Source of the DNA: Rhodoferax ferrireducens T118
GTDB lineage: Bacteria; Pseudomonadota; Gammaproteobacteria; Burkholderiales; Burkholderiaceae_C
Length of the DNA: 64,000 nucleotides
Assembly: GCF_000013605.1 (NCBI RefSeq)
Contig: NC_007901.1
Coordinates: 62,001-126,000 of the forward strand
Direction: 5' to 3'
Shown here piece after piece: positions 51,492 to 60,103 of this stretch. How positions within the stretch are numbered: the stretch's first letter is position 1; the number at the start of each line of letters is the position of its first letter. The notes under the pieces were generated by a model that saw only the letters and a program-made list of their open reading frames with translations, had not been told where the DNA came from and made no database searches. The position numbers and the translations under genes are program-made.

Positions 51492-52610
51492 TCACGCCTC
51501 GCTGGTAGCCACTTCTTTGGCTTTCATTTTTGGTGCCTTTTTGACTGCAACGTCTGTCGGGTAAACAGCACTCAACGCAGCCGGCTCCGCCGCCGCCTCT
51601 AGCTCTGCCCGCATAGCCGCAATGTAGGGCTCAACGCCTGTTGACGAGGTGTAGCCGGGGGCTTCGCCGACGAGCACCTGGTCAACCTGCACGTCCCCAC
51701 CCTGAAAGAGTTGCAGACTTGCAGTGAAGGAGCCACGACCGCGCACCGCGCCGCCGCCAAGTGCGTTGCGGTTGGCCCAAGACGCGACGGCTGCCAACAG
51801 CAGGCCAATCTGAGCGTCGGTGGCATCGCGCACCGTCATGCCGAAATACAGTTGCACGCCTGGAATGATCGCCTCGACCTGGGTGAAGGTGTTGAGGTCG
51901 TTGGTTTTCAGCTTTTCAGAGTCTTTGAGGAAAACCCCGTCGGCTTTTGCTGTTGCCTTTTGATCTCGTTTGGCTTGATTGGCGCCGAATTTGCTGGCCA
52001 TGTGCTCTTCGTAAGCCTGCTCAACGTTCTCGATGACATCCCACTGGGGCAGTCGCTCAAAATCATCTTTTGAAGCAATCAGCGTTTTCTCAATGATCTG
52101 ATTGGGCGTGGCATTCAGACACGACGCTTGGTAGCGCTGTGGGAAAAGGTCTTTTGTGCATTCAAGCATCGGGAAAAGATCGCGCTCGCCGCGCACTTTG
52201 GACTCGTACATGAAACTACCGCCGCCCCACAAACCTGCAAAGAGGTTGTCTTGTGCCGCAATCAGTTGTTGGTAACTTGCGCCGCCCGCATTGATGCCGG
52301 TGCGAGAGAACGACCCCCGCATGATTGATAGATACAAGTTACGGGAGATCAGATGTTTCGAACGACTCAATTCCTGCATCAAGACGCCGCCTGCGGCGCG
52401 GCGGATCAATCCGCGCACGGAATTCATGGAAATGTAGGGAATATTCGGAATCAAGAAATTGCCACCGGGCGCGTGTGAAATAACAGAGGTTTTGGCCTGT
52501 GATGTCAGCCCCTCCGTTTTCCCGTCCGGTGAGGTCTGGTGGGTGTGGGCGGTCAGTGTGATGACGCCGCGAATTGAAACCGTTGTGCGTTGAGCGGGAG
52601 TTGTTGCCAT
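51492..52610 (-). CDS. csf2: Type IV Csf2 (Cas7-like backbone)
   Basis: 372 aa; ATG at 52610 chosen over one four codons upstream. FLIPNIPYISMNSVRGLIRR and the Gly-rich NALGGGAVRGRGSFTASL are Csf2 hallmarks. Several copies coat the crRNA along the spacer. First gene of the leftward arm of the divergent csf locus. Confidence 0.9.
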   Translation of the reverse strand: MATTPAQRTTVSIRGVITLTAHTHQTSPDGKTEGLTSQAKTSVISHAPGGNFLIPNIPYISMNSVRGLIRRAAGGVLMQELSRSKHLISRNLYLSIMRGSFSRTGINAGGASYQQLIAAQDNLFAGLWGGGSFMYESKVRGERDLFPMLECTKDLFPQRYQASCLNATPNQIIEKTLIASKDDFERLPQWDVIENVEQAYEEHMASKFGANQAKRDQKATAKADGVFLKDSEKLKTNDLNTFTQVEAIIPGVQLYFGMTVRDATDAQIGLLLAAVASWANRNALGGGAVRGRGSFTASLQLFQGGDVQVDQVLVGEAPGYTSSTGVEPYIAAMRAELEAAAEPAALSAVYPTDVAVKKAPKMKAKEVATSEA

Positions 52611-52689
52611 AAATAAATCCAATTATTAAGTTCAAACGTGCCGACTATATCTTACACTTCACACAAACATAATTAGTTTAGGTATTTTT
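52611..52689. promoter_or_regulatory. Divergent csf promoter region
   Basis: 79 bp, very AT-rich compared with its surroundings, between csf2 (leftward) and the csf5-like gene (rightward). TATATC and CATAATTAG-like -10 candidates exist on both strands, but I cannot choose between them. Confidence 0.5.
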
Positions 52690-53358
52690 ATGATGACAAG
52701 TCAAGAAAAGCAGGTTTTACTGAGATTCGCCCATCCTTGTGGCGTGCGCGGTAGTTCGCAATGGCGACAAGGACTGAAGGCATGCGCTTGCATAAGTGGC
52801 TTTGATCTTGATGAATACAGGGTGCATCAATCGAGTACGGCACTGAGCATCACGTCCGCTTCGCCCCAGGCCAGTGTCCGGTTGCGTGAGCGGGTGATGG
52901 ACGTGATGCGTGCGGCGGCCAATGTGGCTGGGCGAACGCTTGAGGTCCAAATGCTGGACCTGACTCCAGCGGTTGCCTTCACCAACCACCGCTGGCAGTA
53001 CAGCGTGCCCCGCTGGGTCGTGGCAAGGCCAAAGGACGATTGGGCTGGCTGGCGTGAGGCCAGTCTTGACGCCGATCATTGCCAGAAAATGCAGAACCGC
53101 CTCAAGGATGACCTTACACAGCAGATCAATGTGTGGATGAACGACCTCCCCGATCTGGACTTGGTCATTGATCATTTTGGGACCCCCATGGTCTTGAAGG
53201 AGGCGATCTGGAACGGTCCCAAGCCGGTGGCCACGATGGCGCGGCTCAATGTGTCCTTCAGCAGCAGTCACCGCCTTGAAGGGGCGTTTTACGCCGGGTT
53301 TTTCAGCGTAACGGGCTTCGGGCGCGTCTATCGCAGCGGCTATAGCCAAGAACAATAA
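52690..53358 (+). CDS. Csf5-like (Cas6-type) protein of type IV-A
   Basis: 222 aa (ATG at 52690, or at 52693). RAMP-like N-terminus (QVLLRFAHPCGVRGSSQWR), an Arg-rich helix RLRERVMDVMRAAANVAGR (~60-80) reminiscent of the Csf5 helical finger, and the C-terminal glycine loop GFFSVTGFGRVYRSGY. Csf5 is the type IV-A crRNA-processing subunit. Position before csf1 supports this. Identification is by pattern and context, so less sure than for the other csf genes. Confidence 0.65.
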   Translation: MMTSQEKQVLLRFAHPCGVRGSSQWRQGLKACACISGFDLDEYRVHQSSTALSITSASPQASVRLRERVMDVMRAAANVAGRTLEVQMLDLTPAVAFTNHRWQYSVPRWVVARPKDDWAGWREASLDADHCQKMQNRLKDDLTQQINVWMNDLPDLDLVIDHFGTPMVLKEAIWNGPKPVATMARLNVSFSSSHRLEGAFYAGFFSVTGFGRVYRSGYSQEQ

Positions 53359-53369
53359 GGGAACACACC

Positions 53370-54182
53370 GTGTCTGCAACTGTCAAATTCGAGCAAATTC
53401 CATCGTCGAGCCAACTCTATCGCCGCGCTGCCGGTGTTGAGCAAAAGGGCACCCCGCTTGCGGCCCCGTGCCAGTGCGCCATGTGCGCCGCTCAACTCCA
53501 GGTGGGTGATCTGGCCAAGCTGGTCACAAAAGACACCTTTGACAAGGGTTTCAACAACAAGCTCGATATCCACCATCGAGGCGGCGACTTTGTGTGTGGC
53601 GATTGCGCTGCCCTTTGGTCCAAGGACTACTTGCAGAGCTACAGCAAGTCCTACGCAACGACCAAGGGTGTTTTCAAGCTCTCCAGCAATGAAGATGTGC
53701 AGGCATTTTTGTTGTCCCCGCCCTCCCCGCCATTTGTCGCGATTTTCAACACCCGCCAGCAGCAGCACATGATCTGGCGCACGCCTGTTTGCCTGAGTCA
53801 GGATGTGATGATTGTGCGGGTTGATGATGAATTGATCCACATCCGGCGCCAGCTCGCGCTCGATGGCGCACGGGCTTGGCGCAGCATCGAGTCATGCATG
53901 AAAGTGATCGGCATTAAGGGCCTGCCCGCCAGACTTGAACGCACCTTGTGTGACGAAGGCATGGGCGTGATCCGGCCCGATGTCATCAAGGCGGCGCTCG
54001 CGCATTCGCCTGCATCGGCCAAGGCAATCGGTGTTCTGCAAACCATGCGTGTGGGCGAGTGGTGGGCACTCTGCGCTCTGCGCCATATTGATCAAGACGC
54101 GCCTTCGACCTGGCCCACGCCCATCCAGGTTCTCCCCCTGGCGCCGGGTGCGCCTGGTTTGCCTGTTGAAGTAGACGACTGA
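53370..54182 (+). CDS. csf1: Type IV Csf1 (large-subunit-like, zinc-finger)
   Basis: 270 aa, GTG start with AAGGGAA upstream. Zinc-finger cysteines C36, C39 (CAMC), C76, C79 (CGDC) as in Csf1. Helical C-terminal half. Csf1 is the signature subunit of type IV complexes, taking the place of Cas8. Two nt before dinG. Confidence 0.9.
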   Translation: MSATVKFEQIPSSSQLYRRAAGVEQKGTPLAAPCQCAMCAAQLQVGDLAKLVTKDTFDKGFNNKLDIHHRGGDFVCGDCAALWSKDYLQSYSKSYATTKGVFKLSSNEDVQAFLLSPPSPPFVAIFNTRQQQHMIWRTPVCLSQDVMIVRVDDELIHIRRQLALDGARAWRSIESCMKVIGIKGLPARLERTLCDEGMGVIRPDVIKAALAHSPASAKAIGVLQTMRVGEWWALCALRHIDQDAPSTWPTPIQVLPLAPGAPGLPVEVDD

Positions 54183-54183
54183 C

Positions 54184-56625
54184 ATGCCCAGCGTCACTTT
54201 TCGGGTCCCTGATTCGATTCGCACCAATGGTTACATCGCCGACCCCGTTCCCGCGTCAGGGAAGGCCCGACTCGCGGCCATCCTGACGCGCAACGATCTA
54301 ACGACGCCAGCAAGGGTCATCCCGGAGATTTCTGTACACGCCAACATATGGCTGAACGCCGCTGATGAAAAGCGTCTGGCCGACCTGGGCGCTCCCAATG
54401 AGATGTCGGTGGGGGAAACCATTACCGCTCTTCTTGTGGCCGACGCTGCCATGTGGGCTGCACCTGTCATGGGCATTCCCGTAGCGGCTCAAGCCCCCTG
54501 CCACCCGGCTCTGGCGCGGGTGCTCGCCAGTCTGAAACTGGGCCAGCGCGGCGAACAGTCGCGCTTTTACGCTGGGCTGGAAAAACTTCTGTCGATTGAA
54601 GACCCCGCCCAGTTGCCCCGTGTGCTTTTCGCAGAAGCGGGCACCGGTATCGGCAAGACGCTGGCCTATATGGCGGGCGTGCATGCTTTCCTGAAATCCC
54701 TCAAGACGGCACAAACGGCCATTGCGGTGCCAACGCACGCGCTGATGGATCAGACTCTGCGCGAGTGGCGCAAGGTGCAGGATGCGTTGGGTGAGCCCGT
54801 GTCAACGGCGACCTTGATCGGTCAAAACGAATTCGTCAGCGTGCAGGCGCTCACGGACCTCCTGCCCGATATTGATCAAACAGTGCGTGAACAGATCACG
54901 ACCTGGATCGGCAAGAGCGGTCCATGCGACCCGGACGCTGTGATCCGGCATGCCTGGACTGTGGGTGCCTTGCGCAAAGTCGCGCCACTTTTCAATCGCA
55001 TGCGAGACGTCACTTTGTCGGAGAGAGATACCGACGACGACCCCGGGTATGTGTCGTACCGGGAGCAGTGGGACTCGTTGCCGCGCTGTTCTATCGTTGT
55101 CATGTCGCACGCCATGCTGGCCAGCCTTGTATTGCGCCGGCTGACCGCACAGGCCCGTGCGACCAAGGACAGTGCCGCCATCAAGGAGGCGACCGCAGCG
55201 TGGGTAGCCCTCACTTCGACGGAGCGGGAAAAGCGGCTGTACCAGGTACTCAACGATATCTATGCGCAGGGCGAGTGCGAGGATGGTCTTGACTTGCTGC
55301 CCAATCTGGATCTGCTGGTGGTGGACGAGGCGCATACGCTGGAGGATTCGTTCAATCTGGTCCTGTCGCAAAACATCTCCATGTACCGGCTGCACAAGGA
55401 TATCGAGCGGCTGCACGCCAGTCATCCCAAACAGATCACCAGCGCCACCGTGGCAGCCATGACGGATGTGTGGCAACGGCTCAGGCGCTCTGGTTCTGCC
55501 TCGGTTGATAAGGTGATGTCATTGCACGACGATGATAAAAATTGCCTGATCGATCTCGGCGCTATCCTGAAAGGGGTTCTTGAGATCAAGAGCACGCCAA
55601 AGAACCAACTCGGCAGCAATGCGGGATTTCGTCGCATCGCTCAAATTGCGCGTAGCGTGACGCTGGCCCTGTTGGCGGGGGAGCAATATGGCGGCTCAAT
55701 CGGCGCCATGATCGACTGGAGTCCGGATCGCAAGTGGCCGCGCCTGATGGTGGGGCGTTTGTCCACAGCGCGGGAAATGAATTATCTGTGGTTGGTGGTC
55801 GCCCGTCGCTCTATTTTGGTGTCTGGCACCCTCTACGAAGAACTGCCCCAGGTGTCGTGTGAGACTGCCCGGCGCTCGTTGTCGGTGCCGTTTGACATGA
55901 TGATGACCATGGAGCCGGTCTATGCACCGTGGCAGTACAAGCTCGTGACCGCCTGTGTGGTGGCCGACACCTGTGCGGCTGACGGACGCAGACGGTTCCT
56001 GCGCCCGGTGGTCAAGGATTCATCGCCCGAGGCCGTTCATGTTGAATTTAACGCTCTCTATGCGGGTTGGGTTGAGGATGTGGGCCGTTATCTCGTGGAT
56101 GCCCACAAGGTGGCGCAGGGTGGCATGTTGGTGCTGGGCACTGCTTTTCGGGATATTGCCGATATTGGTCAACTGATCGAGAAGAATACGTCCCATCCGG
56201 TCCTGGTGCACCACTCTGGCGTTCCGCTGGCCAGCCTGCGAGATCAGTTCCTTGCGGCGGCAAATGGTGGCAAACGCCCTGTTCTGTTGGCCGTTAGTGG
56301 TGCCTGGACGGGCTTCGATTTGCACAGCCCCATCAATCCCAATGCGCTGACCGATCTTGCCATCTTGAATGCCCCCTTCGGGGCTATTACGCGGTCCCTT
56401 GCGCGGCAGAAACGGGCACGCCAGAAAAACGGTATTTTTGAAATCGTCGGTTTGACTGTCGTGTTGATTCGTCAAGGCGTCGGTCGCCTGGTACGCAGCC
56501 CCGATACGCCTGCCAACCGCCGTATCCATTGGCTCGATGCCCGCATTCATCACGCGGCTACGGCGGGCCTGTTCAACCCGATCAAGCGCCTGTTGGTGAA
56601 GTACAAGGTGATTGCCGTGTCTTGA
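54184..56625 (+). CDS. csf4: Type IV-A helicase Csf4 (DinG family)
   Basis: 813 aa. Walker A EAGTGIGKT at 151-159, DEAH box VVDEAHTLEDSF at ~379-390, motif V/VI region GVGRLVRSPDT near residue 760. XPD/DinG-type 5'-3' helicase needed for type IV-A plasmid interference. Longer than many DinG (~700): the first ~145 residues, before the helicase core, are an extra domain. Cysteines for an Fe-S cluster are not evident. Confidence 0.9.
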   Translation: MPSVTFRVPDSIRTNGYIADPVPASGKARLAAILTRNDLTTPARVIPEISVHANIWLNAADEKRLADLGAPNEMSVGETITALLVADAAMWAAPVMGIPVAAQAPCHPALARVLASLKLGQRGEQSRFYAGLEKLLSIEDPAQLPRVLFAEAGTGIGKTLAYMAGVHAFLKSLKTAQTAIAVPTHALMDQTLREWRKVQDALGEPVSTATLIGQNEFVSVQALTDLLPDIDQTVREQITTWIGKSGPCDPDAVIRHAWTVGALRKVAPLFNRMRDVTLSERDTDDDPGYVSYREQWDSLPRCSIVVMSHAMLASLVLRRLTAQARATKDSAAIKEATAAWVALTSTEREKRLYQVLNDIYAQGECEDGLDLLPNLDLLVVDEAHTLEDSFNLVLSQNISMYRLHKDIERLHASHPKQITSATVAAMTDVWQRLRRSGSASVDKVMSLHDDDKNCLIDLGAILKGVLEIKSTPKNQLGSNAGFRRIAQIARSVTLALLAGEQYGGSIGAMIDWSPDRKWPRLMVGRLSTAREMNYLWLVVARRSILVSGTLYEELPQVSCETARRSLSVPFDMMMTMEPVYAPWQYKLVTACVVADTCAADGRRRFLRPVVKDSSPEAVHVEFNALYAGWVEDVGRYLVDAHKVAQGGMLVLGTAFRDIADIGQLIEKNTSHPVLVHHSGVPLASLRDQFLAAANGGKRPVLLAVSGAWTGFDLHSPINPNALTDLAILNAPFGAITRSLARQKRARQKNGIFEIVGLTVVLIRQGVGRLVRSPDTPANRRIHWLDARIHHAATAGLFNPIKRLLVKYKVIAVS

Positions 56626-56723
56626 TCACGAAATGACATTCCTTTACGGAGGCAATCGTGGGTGTCGAGTTGACTGAACCGAACAGCCTGTTCAGGTTAA
56701 CAACATCTAAAGGTCATTATTTC

Positions 56724-57269
56724 ATGGGTAAAAAATCACTTGTCTGCCGTGTTAGCTTTGCGCTACTGGCCACTTTGCTAGTCCCAAGTCTGGCAAGCGC
56801 CGTTCCTCCTGCTGCGGCAAATTCTGACTTAACCGGATTGGTTGGGAAAGCGATTACGCCCAAGGCTTTGGCCAAAGGCGCCAATTCAAATTTGACCGAC
56901 TACGGTAATGACTATTTCTCGTGCGGCGGCGCAGTCATCGGCGATCGGACGGCCAATCTGAGCCTTACCATATTACGAAAAGGAATTAAGACAAAGTGCG
57001 ATAACGTTGGTGATTCAAAGCTGACACTGGCACTAGAGCGCTCCAGTAGCGACAATAAAACCATTGAGTTTTTGGATACTGTCAAGATCGATGTTCCGAA
57101 GGGATACGATTTGATGTTGTCAGCGTGTCAAGGTGCTGATGTCGCCATCTCGAAGATGAATGGCAAGGAGTTTTACACTGAACACAAAGCCGCTTGGCGG
57201 GTGGTTGGTACAAAACTCGTTCCGGTTGCCGACCTGAAAAAAGTCAAATGCGCCGATCCTGCCTTTTGA
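56724..57269 (+). CDS. Secreted hypothetical protein, 181 aa
   Basis: ATG at 56724; an upstream in-frame GTG at 56658 would put the signal peptide too far inside. Signal peptide ~8-27 (RVSFALLATLLVPSLASA). Cysteines (FSCGGA, TKCDNV, LSACQG, VKCADP) could form two disulfides in the periplasm. No family recognised. Confidence 0.65.
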   Translation: MGKKSLVCRVSFALLATLLVPSLASAVPPAAANSDLTGLVGKAITPKALAKGANSNLTDYGNDYFSCGGAVIGDRTANLSLTILRKGIKTKCDNVGDSKLTLALERSSSDNKTIEFLDTVKIDVPKGYDLMLSACQGADVAISKMNGKEFYTEHKAAWRVVGTKLVPVADLKKVKCADPAF

Positions 57270-57342
57270 GGGCTGACTAAATGCGCCCGCATTGATAAAA
57301 GGACGTCCCTGCGTCCTTGCGGGCCTCACTGTTTCTCGCCAG

Positions 57343-58860
57343 CTAAGGACTTTGGTTCGCCAAGGCCTCAAGGCGCCAAGCCACCCAGGAGTCGAATGAC
57401 CTGTCTTCGGGTTCCTGAAGCAAGCTCAGATAGACCTCGTTGTTGCTCTCTTTCAGCCAATTCTTAAAACTTGCGACCGCCGGCGTGTTTCGCGGGGTCC
57501 AGCCTTTGTCAATGAACACCCTTGCTTTTTTCCCCTCAGGAGTGCCTTCAAATCTTGCAAACAAGGCATCTCGGAGATTCGCGTCCATGGCAAACAACCG
57601 CTGCGTCGAAACATCCGACTGATGTTTTTCAAAGGCCTCCCTCTGCCTTTCCTGTCGCTCCTTATCAGCTTTGGCCTCCGCTTGGATTCGTACCTCTTCC
57701 TCCACTCGATCAATTTCCAGATCGGCGCCTGTTGCGCCCTGCGAGACGCGCGACAAGATGCCACTGAAGTACGCCTTCCTTGAAGTTATCGGCTTGCCCC
57801 GCTCACGCGCCCGGACCTCCGCGGCCTTCAACCTGGTCAACGACTCAGCAATGACCTCGTATGAATCCGACTGGCTCATGTCGTTTATTTCAGCCTCACT
57901 GAAACCCATATTTGTCAGAAGTTTCAATCCATCCTCGGGCCATGTTAATGGCAAGCCAAGCGACGCCTGCTTTTTTGGGATGAAAAAGAATTGAAGTTTG
58001 GATACTCTGTTCCCAGCCCTTTTTTCGTCTAGACGCAATGTGTAGTTGAGGGCTTTGGCTTCATTGACGCGCGTGATCGCATCGTTTAAAACACGCCTTT
58101 TGAAGTCGCCGTAGGAAGTGACAGTTTTTTTACCAGTCGCGGGATCTGTCTTGACGTACCGCGATGGCCCCAGCAGAAGGTCTATCCAGGTTTCGGTCGG
58201 CAAGCTGGCTGTGCATTTCGCGGTTGTCCCGAGGTAGCGAAATGTCTGTTGGTACAGGGCATAACTTGGTAGCGTGCCCAGCCCATCCATGGCTTTTAAG
58301 GACAGCGTGGCCCAGTTACTTGGCTCCAGCACGATGTCCATAACATCCGGGTGAAATGAAAACCGAATAGCGCCCCGTTTGTGTCCAACGCCTATGCCAA
58401 GCATAGTAAAAAAATGAGACTTCATTTCGAACGCCACGGCCGCGTCCTCGTCCAGTACGTTCCACTTCAGAATCATTTCAAACAGAAAATCAAGGTCCTC
58501 GTAGATTCGCTTGTAGTTCTTGCCGGGGATGCCGGCCAGCCGAACCAAGTCTGTGATTCTGGTTTCAAATGTTATGGAAATTCGCTCGGTCTTGATGCGG
58601 GCTACCTGATCGCGAGGCCTCAGTTTGAAGTCTAGTTGAGCGATCAGGATGCACGCATCAAACAACTTGGATGTATGAAGTGTGTGCGACGAGTTGACGG
58701 GCACAACATGAATGGCACTGACCGCTTTCCGGTAGCTCCTGATCCCATCGGGAATGATCAGATCTTCCGTCGCAAAAAGGGACGGCTGGTCCTGGGCGCG
58801 ACTACGGGTCTCAAAATCTGGATCTGGTCGATCGATGGCAGGCTTGTCTTGTTTCTTCAC
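57343..58860 (-). CDS. Plasmid replication initiator, Rep_3 family
   Basis: 505 aa with GTG start at 58860. The two winged-helix domains of iteron-binding initiators are visible: ~75-180 (KLFDACILIAQLDFKL..., RITDLVRLAGIPGKNYKRIYEDLDFL in part) and ~190-300 (LPSYALYQQTFRYLGTTAKCT, GDFKRRVLNDAITRVNE). A long charged C-terminal extension (~370-505) is unusual. Binds the iterons at 58939-59045 to open the origin; probably represses itself through the dyad at 58876. Confidence 0.85.
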   Translation of the reverse strand: MKKQDKPAIDRPDPDFETRSRAQDQPSLFATEDLIIPDGIRSYRKAVSAIHVVPVNSSHTLHTSKLFDACILIAQLDFKLRPRDQVARIKTERISITFETRITDLVRLAGIPGKNYKRIYEDLDFLFEMILKWNVLDEDAAVAFEMKSHFFTMLGIGVGHKRGAIRFSFHPDVMDIVLEPSNWATLSLKAMDGLGTLPSYALYQQTFRYLGTTAKCTASLPTETWIDLLLGPSRYVKTDPATGKKTVTSYGDFKRRVLNDAITRVNEAKALNYTLRLDEKRAGNRVSKLQFFFIPKKQASLGLPLTWPEDGLKLLTNMGFSEAEINDMSQSDSYEVIAESLTRLKAAEVRARERGKPITSRKAYFSGILSRVSQGATGADLEIDRVEEEVRIQAEAKADKERQERQREAFEKHQSDVSTQRLFAMDANLRDALFARFEGTPEGKKARVFIDKGWTPRNTPAVASFKNWLKESNNEVYLSLLQEPEDRSFDSWVAWRLEALANQSP

Positions 58861-58875
58861 ACAGATAAGTTTACT

Positions 58876-58907
58876 CTATGGCACGATGTGACATTTTCTT
58901 GCCATAG
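58876..58907. promoter_or_regulatory. Operator-like dyad upstream of rep
   Basis: CTATGGCA (58876-58883) and TGCCATAG (58900-58907), perfect 8-bp arms, 16 bp before the rep start. Such half-iteron dyads are typical sites for Rep dimers repressing rep. Confidence 0.65.
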
Positions 58908-58938
58908 ACATTTCAATAGACCTCTCAAGTGCTCCATA

Positions 58939-59045
58939 AGTATGCAAAACTGCCACCGACAGGAATCGCCTACGCCACAGGCAGTATGCAATTTTTACCA
59001 AACAGGTCAAAATTTGCCAACGACAGTATGCAAAATTCACCAATA
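58939..59045. repeat. Origin iterons
   Basis: Five contiguous units starting at 58939 (22 bp), 58961 (22, degenerate), 58983 (21), 59004 (21) and 59025 (21). Best-kept core: AGTATGCAAAATT then ACC(A)A. Tandem spacing of about two helical turns, next to a Rep_3 gene, marks the replication origin. Confidence 0.8.
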
Positions 59046-59395
59046 ACACCGCTAACCAATTGTTTTATATGGCTATTTTGTAGCCGTAACATCTGGGATG
59101 TTGATTGAAACCCTATAACAAACAGTAAGGCGTGGCGAACAGCTTTTGAGATTTGCTGCTGCCCAGGCAGGGTTTGTTGTCGGTTTTTTAAGCAAACAGC
59201 CAAACCCCACCGCATTTCCACCTCTTATTCGCAGTATTCAGGCTGTTTTTGGTCGAAAGCCGATGGCACTTTTGCATACTTTTTTGGTATGCAGCGTATG
59301 TAAACGGCCTACTCAGCACGAAAAGTACAGAAGAATACTGCTTTGCATATCCGGCATACGGTAGTCAGGTGGCAGGGGCTTGGTACACTGACAGC
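59046..59395. other. Origin-proximal region, AT-rich
   Basis: About 350 bp with no supported gene. Contains AT-rich stretches that could be the melting site, and GCATAC (59274-59279) inverted at 59287-59292 with further GTATG/CATAC copies to ~59360. These may be extra Rep or regulator sites and the promoter of gene 59396. I see no exact DnaA box. Confidence 0.4.
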
Positions 59396-59902
59396 GTGAA
59401 CCACACCGACGACGATCCCCGCATCCAAACCCTCATAGGCGAGGCGTTCAAAGCTATCGTCGCGACTGGTGCGCCCGCAAATGTCATTGCAGCGGTCTCA
59501 CTGGGGTATTCAATTCGGGTGAACGAGATATTGGGCACGCCAGAGTCCGCGCCTGGGAAGATTGAGCTGACGCCGGCGCTGGAGACCGTCATACGTGAAA
59601 CTGTTGCGCGAACCGTGGCTGCATCAGAGCAAGCGCGTGGCCGCGCCAAGAACGATCCTGCAACGATCCGAGTCAATGTCAAGGTTGGGGATAGACGCAC
59701 GTCAGTTACCTTGGCGCGCAGCACCTTTGCCGATGTGACGGTCTTGAAGGGCTCGCCCGCCCTAGCGAAGCTGCTGGTGCAGCAGGTGGCAGACGAGCTG
59801 CCCGCCGACGGCGTGGTTAACCGATCTGAGTGGATCGATAAGCAGCTGAACAACCACCTTCTACTCGGCCATGTTGATGCGGCTCTGACGTCGAGGCATT
59901 GA
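59396..59902 (+). CDS. Hypothetical protein, 168 aa
   Basis: GTG at 59396 is chosen; the frame stays open back to 59249, but that part looks non-coding. Mostly helical N-terminal half with a short beta stretch (TIRVNVKVGDRRTSVTLAR). Next to the origin, divergent from rep, so a copy-control or maintenance role is possible. No family recognised. Confidence 0.55.
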   Translation: MNHTDDDPRIQTLIGEAFKAIVATGAPANVIAAVSLGYSIRVNEILGTPESAPGKIELTPALETVIRETVARTVAASEQARGRAKNDPATIRVNVKVGDRRTSVTLARSTFADVTVLKGSPALAKLLVQQVADELPADGVVNRSEWIDKQLNNHLLLGHVDAALTSRH

Positions 59903-60044
59903 ACGTAAGCTTCCAAGCAACCGTTCCGCCGTCCATGCGCGCTGGGCATCGAGCCCGAAGGCGAGCATTTTGGACTCCCGCGTCTTGGGTCGCTTCCATT
60001 ACCTTTTCGAGGGGTGGGCTCATTTAGCCTGTTTGCGAGGGGCG

Positions 60045-60080
60045 AAAAAAAACCCACCGACGCATGGCGTTGGTGGGTTT
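60045..60080. terminator. Bidirectional terminator
   Basis: AAACCCACC(G)ACGC and GCGTTGGTGGGTTT form a stem with A-run and T-run on the two sides. Between convergent genes 59396 (+) and 60104 (-). Confidence 0.85.
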
Positions 60081-60103
60081 GATCTTAAAAATGTGCGGCC
60101 ATA

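Noticed and set aside
54802..55476. Open frame antisense to dinG
   Set aside because: Overlaps the helicase motifs of csf4 on the other strand; no ribosome site, no recognisable protein.
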